DNA of 64,000 nt from Gymnogyps californianus (taxonomy: Eukaryota; Chordata; Aves; Accipitriformes; Cathartidae), in the NCBI RefSeq assembly GCF_018139145.2, contig NC_059475.1, forward strand, positions 10,898,437-10,962,436, given 5' to 3'. The notes beneath the pieces are model-generated. The model saw only the letters and a list, made by a program, of their open reading frames with translations. It was not told the DNA's origin and ran no database searches. The translations under genes were made by a program, and so were the position numbers. This document shows positions 63,030-64,000 of this stretch, one piece after another (within the stretch, counting starts at the first letter, position 1; each line of letters begins with the position of its first letter).

Positions 63030-63450
63030 CAGCAGAGATTCCCCTGCAGCCCGTGGTGAAGACCATGGTGAGGCAGGCTGTCCCCCTGCAGCCCATGGAG
63101 GTCCACGGTGGAGCAGATATCCACCTGCAGCCCGTGGAGGACCCCACGACGGAGCAGGTGGACGCCCGAAGGAGGCTGTGACTCCGTGGGAAGCCCGCAC
63201 TGGAGCAGGCTCCTGGCAGGACCTGTGGACCCATGGAGAGAGGAGCCCACACTGGAGCAGGTTTGCTGGCAGGGCTTGTGACCCTGTGGGGGACCCGCAC
63301 TGGAGCAGTCTGTTCCTGAAGGACTGCACCCCATGGATGGGACCCACGCTGGAGCAGTTCGTGAAGAGCAGTAGCCCGTGGGAAGGACTCACGTTGGAGA
63401 AGTTAGTGGAGGACTGTCTCCCGTGGGAGGGACCCCACGCTGGAGCAGGG
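63030..63450 (+). repeat. Degenerate tandem repeat inside the LTR
   Basis: Phrases built around gcagcccgtggagg, ccacg(c/g)tggagcagg and actggagcag recur about eight to ten times, with spacing of roughly 40-60 bp and variable linkers. Copy number in such arrays usually differs between LTR copies, so it could serve to date or classify the element. Confidence 0.7.
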
Positions 63451-63582
63451 GAAGAGTCCTCTCCCTGAGGAGGAAGGAGTGGCAGAAACAACGTGTGATG
63501 AACTGATGGCAAGCCCCATTCCCTGTCCCCCTGTGCTGCTGAAGGGGAGGAGGTAGAGAAAATCGGGAGTAAAGTTAAGCCT

Positions 63583-63604
63583 GGGAAGAAGGGAGGGGTG
63601 GGGG
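63583..63604 (+). other. G-quadruplex motif inside the LTR
   Basis: ggg aagaa ggg a gggg t ggggg is a canonical four-tract motif about 60 bp upstream of the LTR's aataaa signal. Confidence 0.6.
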
Positions 63605-63661
63605 AAAGGTGTTTTTAAGATTTGGTTTTATTTCTCATTATCCTACTCTGATTTGATTGGC

Positions 63662-63667
63662 AATAAA
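63662..63667 (+). terminator. LTR polyadenylation signal (aataaa)
   Basis: The aataaa hexamer is in the R/U5 part of the 1135-bp solo LTR and reads on the plus strand, so it would not cut TEAD1 transcripts. Confidence 0.55.
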
Positions 63668-63856
63668 TTAAACTAATTTCCCCAAGTCGAGTCTGTTTTG
63701 CCCAAGACAGTAATTGGTGAATGATCTCTCCCTGTCCTTATCTCGACCCATGAGCTTTTTGTCATACTTTCTCTCCCCTGTCCAGCTGAGGAAGGGGAGT
63801 GATAGAGCGGCTTTGGTGGGCTCCTGGCATCCAGCCAGGGTCAACCCACCACACAG

Positions 63857-64000
63857 CTAATAAAAATGCCATTGAAAAATCACTTCTAAGACAATATAAT
63901 GTACCTGATCTATTATTCTCTCTTGCATCTTAAAAATTATTAGCTTACAATGCTTGGAAAGCTTAGAATAATTAATTCTTCAACTCCTTCCTAAACAAAG
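63857..64000 (-). other. TEAD1: End of window, TEAD1 intron
   Basis: AT-rich intron sequence after the LTR target duplication. Nothing further is seen. Confidence 0.6.

Larger units (their letters stand above)
62717..63851 (+). mobile_element. Solo LTR of an endogenous retrovirus, 1135 bp, with internal repeats and 5-bp target duplication
   Basis: It begins TGTATTGGG and ends CAACCCACCA (TG...CA). It is flanked by the direct repeat cacag at 62712-62716 and 63852-63856. It carries a TATA-like catatttaag at 62895 and an aataaa signal at 63662-63667, both on the plus strand. Between about 63030 and 63450 is a degenerate GC-rich repeat with the recurring phrases ctgcagcccgtgg, ggagcagg and gacc(c)cac. 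No viral genes adjoin it, so it is a solo LTR. Frames of 96-173 codons on both strands (for example 62816-63181 plus, 63512-62991 minus) come from the GC-rich repeat and are not recognisable proteins. I recall this LTR type as common in neoavian birds. It is antisense to TEAD1. Confidence 0.92.

Noticed and set aside
62991..63512. 173-codon minus-strand frame
   Set aside because: It is entirely inside the LTR repeat array. The repetition creates the frame, and it is opposite to the LTR's own transcription.
1..64000. CRISPR arrays, bacterial operons, tRNA or rRNA genes
   Set aside because: No regularly spaced repeats with unique spacers, no tRNA or rRNA signatures and no ribosome-binding-site patterns. 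The sequence is clearly vertebrate intronic DNA.

Overview
This window is nuclear DNA of a bird, most likely a neoavian rather than a fowl. The evidence is several CR1 LINE 3' ends with the ATTCTATG-type octamer tail, and two complete solo LTRs of kinds I recall as frequent in neoavian genomes. The species cannot be told from the sequence alone. There is no bacterial-style gene organisation.

The only protein-coding gene I can support is a minus-strand stretch of TEAD1 (TEF-1, the M-CAT-binding transcription factor that acts with YAP/TAZ and VGLL cofactors). Six exons were found by reading splice sites and codons on the minus strand. In transcription order they are: 15416-15352 (TEA domain, ...RNEL to RKQ), 12563-12501 (alternative TEA-domain recognition-helix exon, ...ARKKVREIQAAIK), 12412-12350 (canonical recognition-helix exon, ...ARRKSRDFHSKLK), 3177-3166 (12-nt microexon, VTSM), 1971-1837 (linker, DQTAKDKAL to PGAPG) and 1645-1599 (FWPGMIQTGQPGSSQ). 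The amino-terminal coding exons lie beyond 64000 and the YAP-binding-domain exons lie before position 1.

The best find is the splice architecture. Two 63-nt exons encode alternative versions of the same 21 residues, including the DNA-recognition helix. Only 88 nt separate them, and a candidate branch point sits about 47 nt from the upstream donor. That is the geometry of sterically enforced mutually exclusive exons. The alternative version replaces the serine aligned with human TEF-1 Ser102, a reported PKA site that controls DNA binding, with valine. An optional 12-nt microexon and RBFOX-type motifs nearby add to this combinatorial switch.

Everything from 15417 to 64000, at least 48.6 kb, is one intron as far as I can see. 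It holds CR1 fragments, a 596-bp solo LTR (8857-9452, in the preceding intron), a 1135-bp solo LTR (62717-63851), old sauropsid/amniote repeats (palindromic and L2/MIR-type tails), low-complexity tracts and a few GC-rich patches. All the clearly recognisable younger retroelements are on the plus strand, antisense to TEAD1. The many short open frames in the intron look like chance or repeat-borne frames, not genes.
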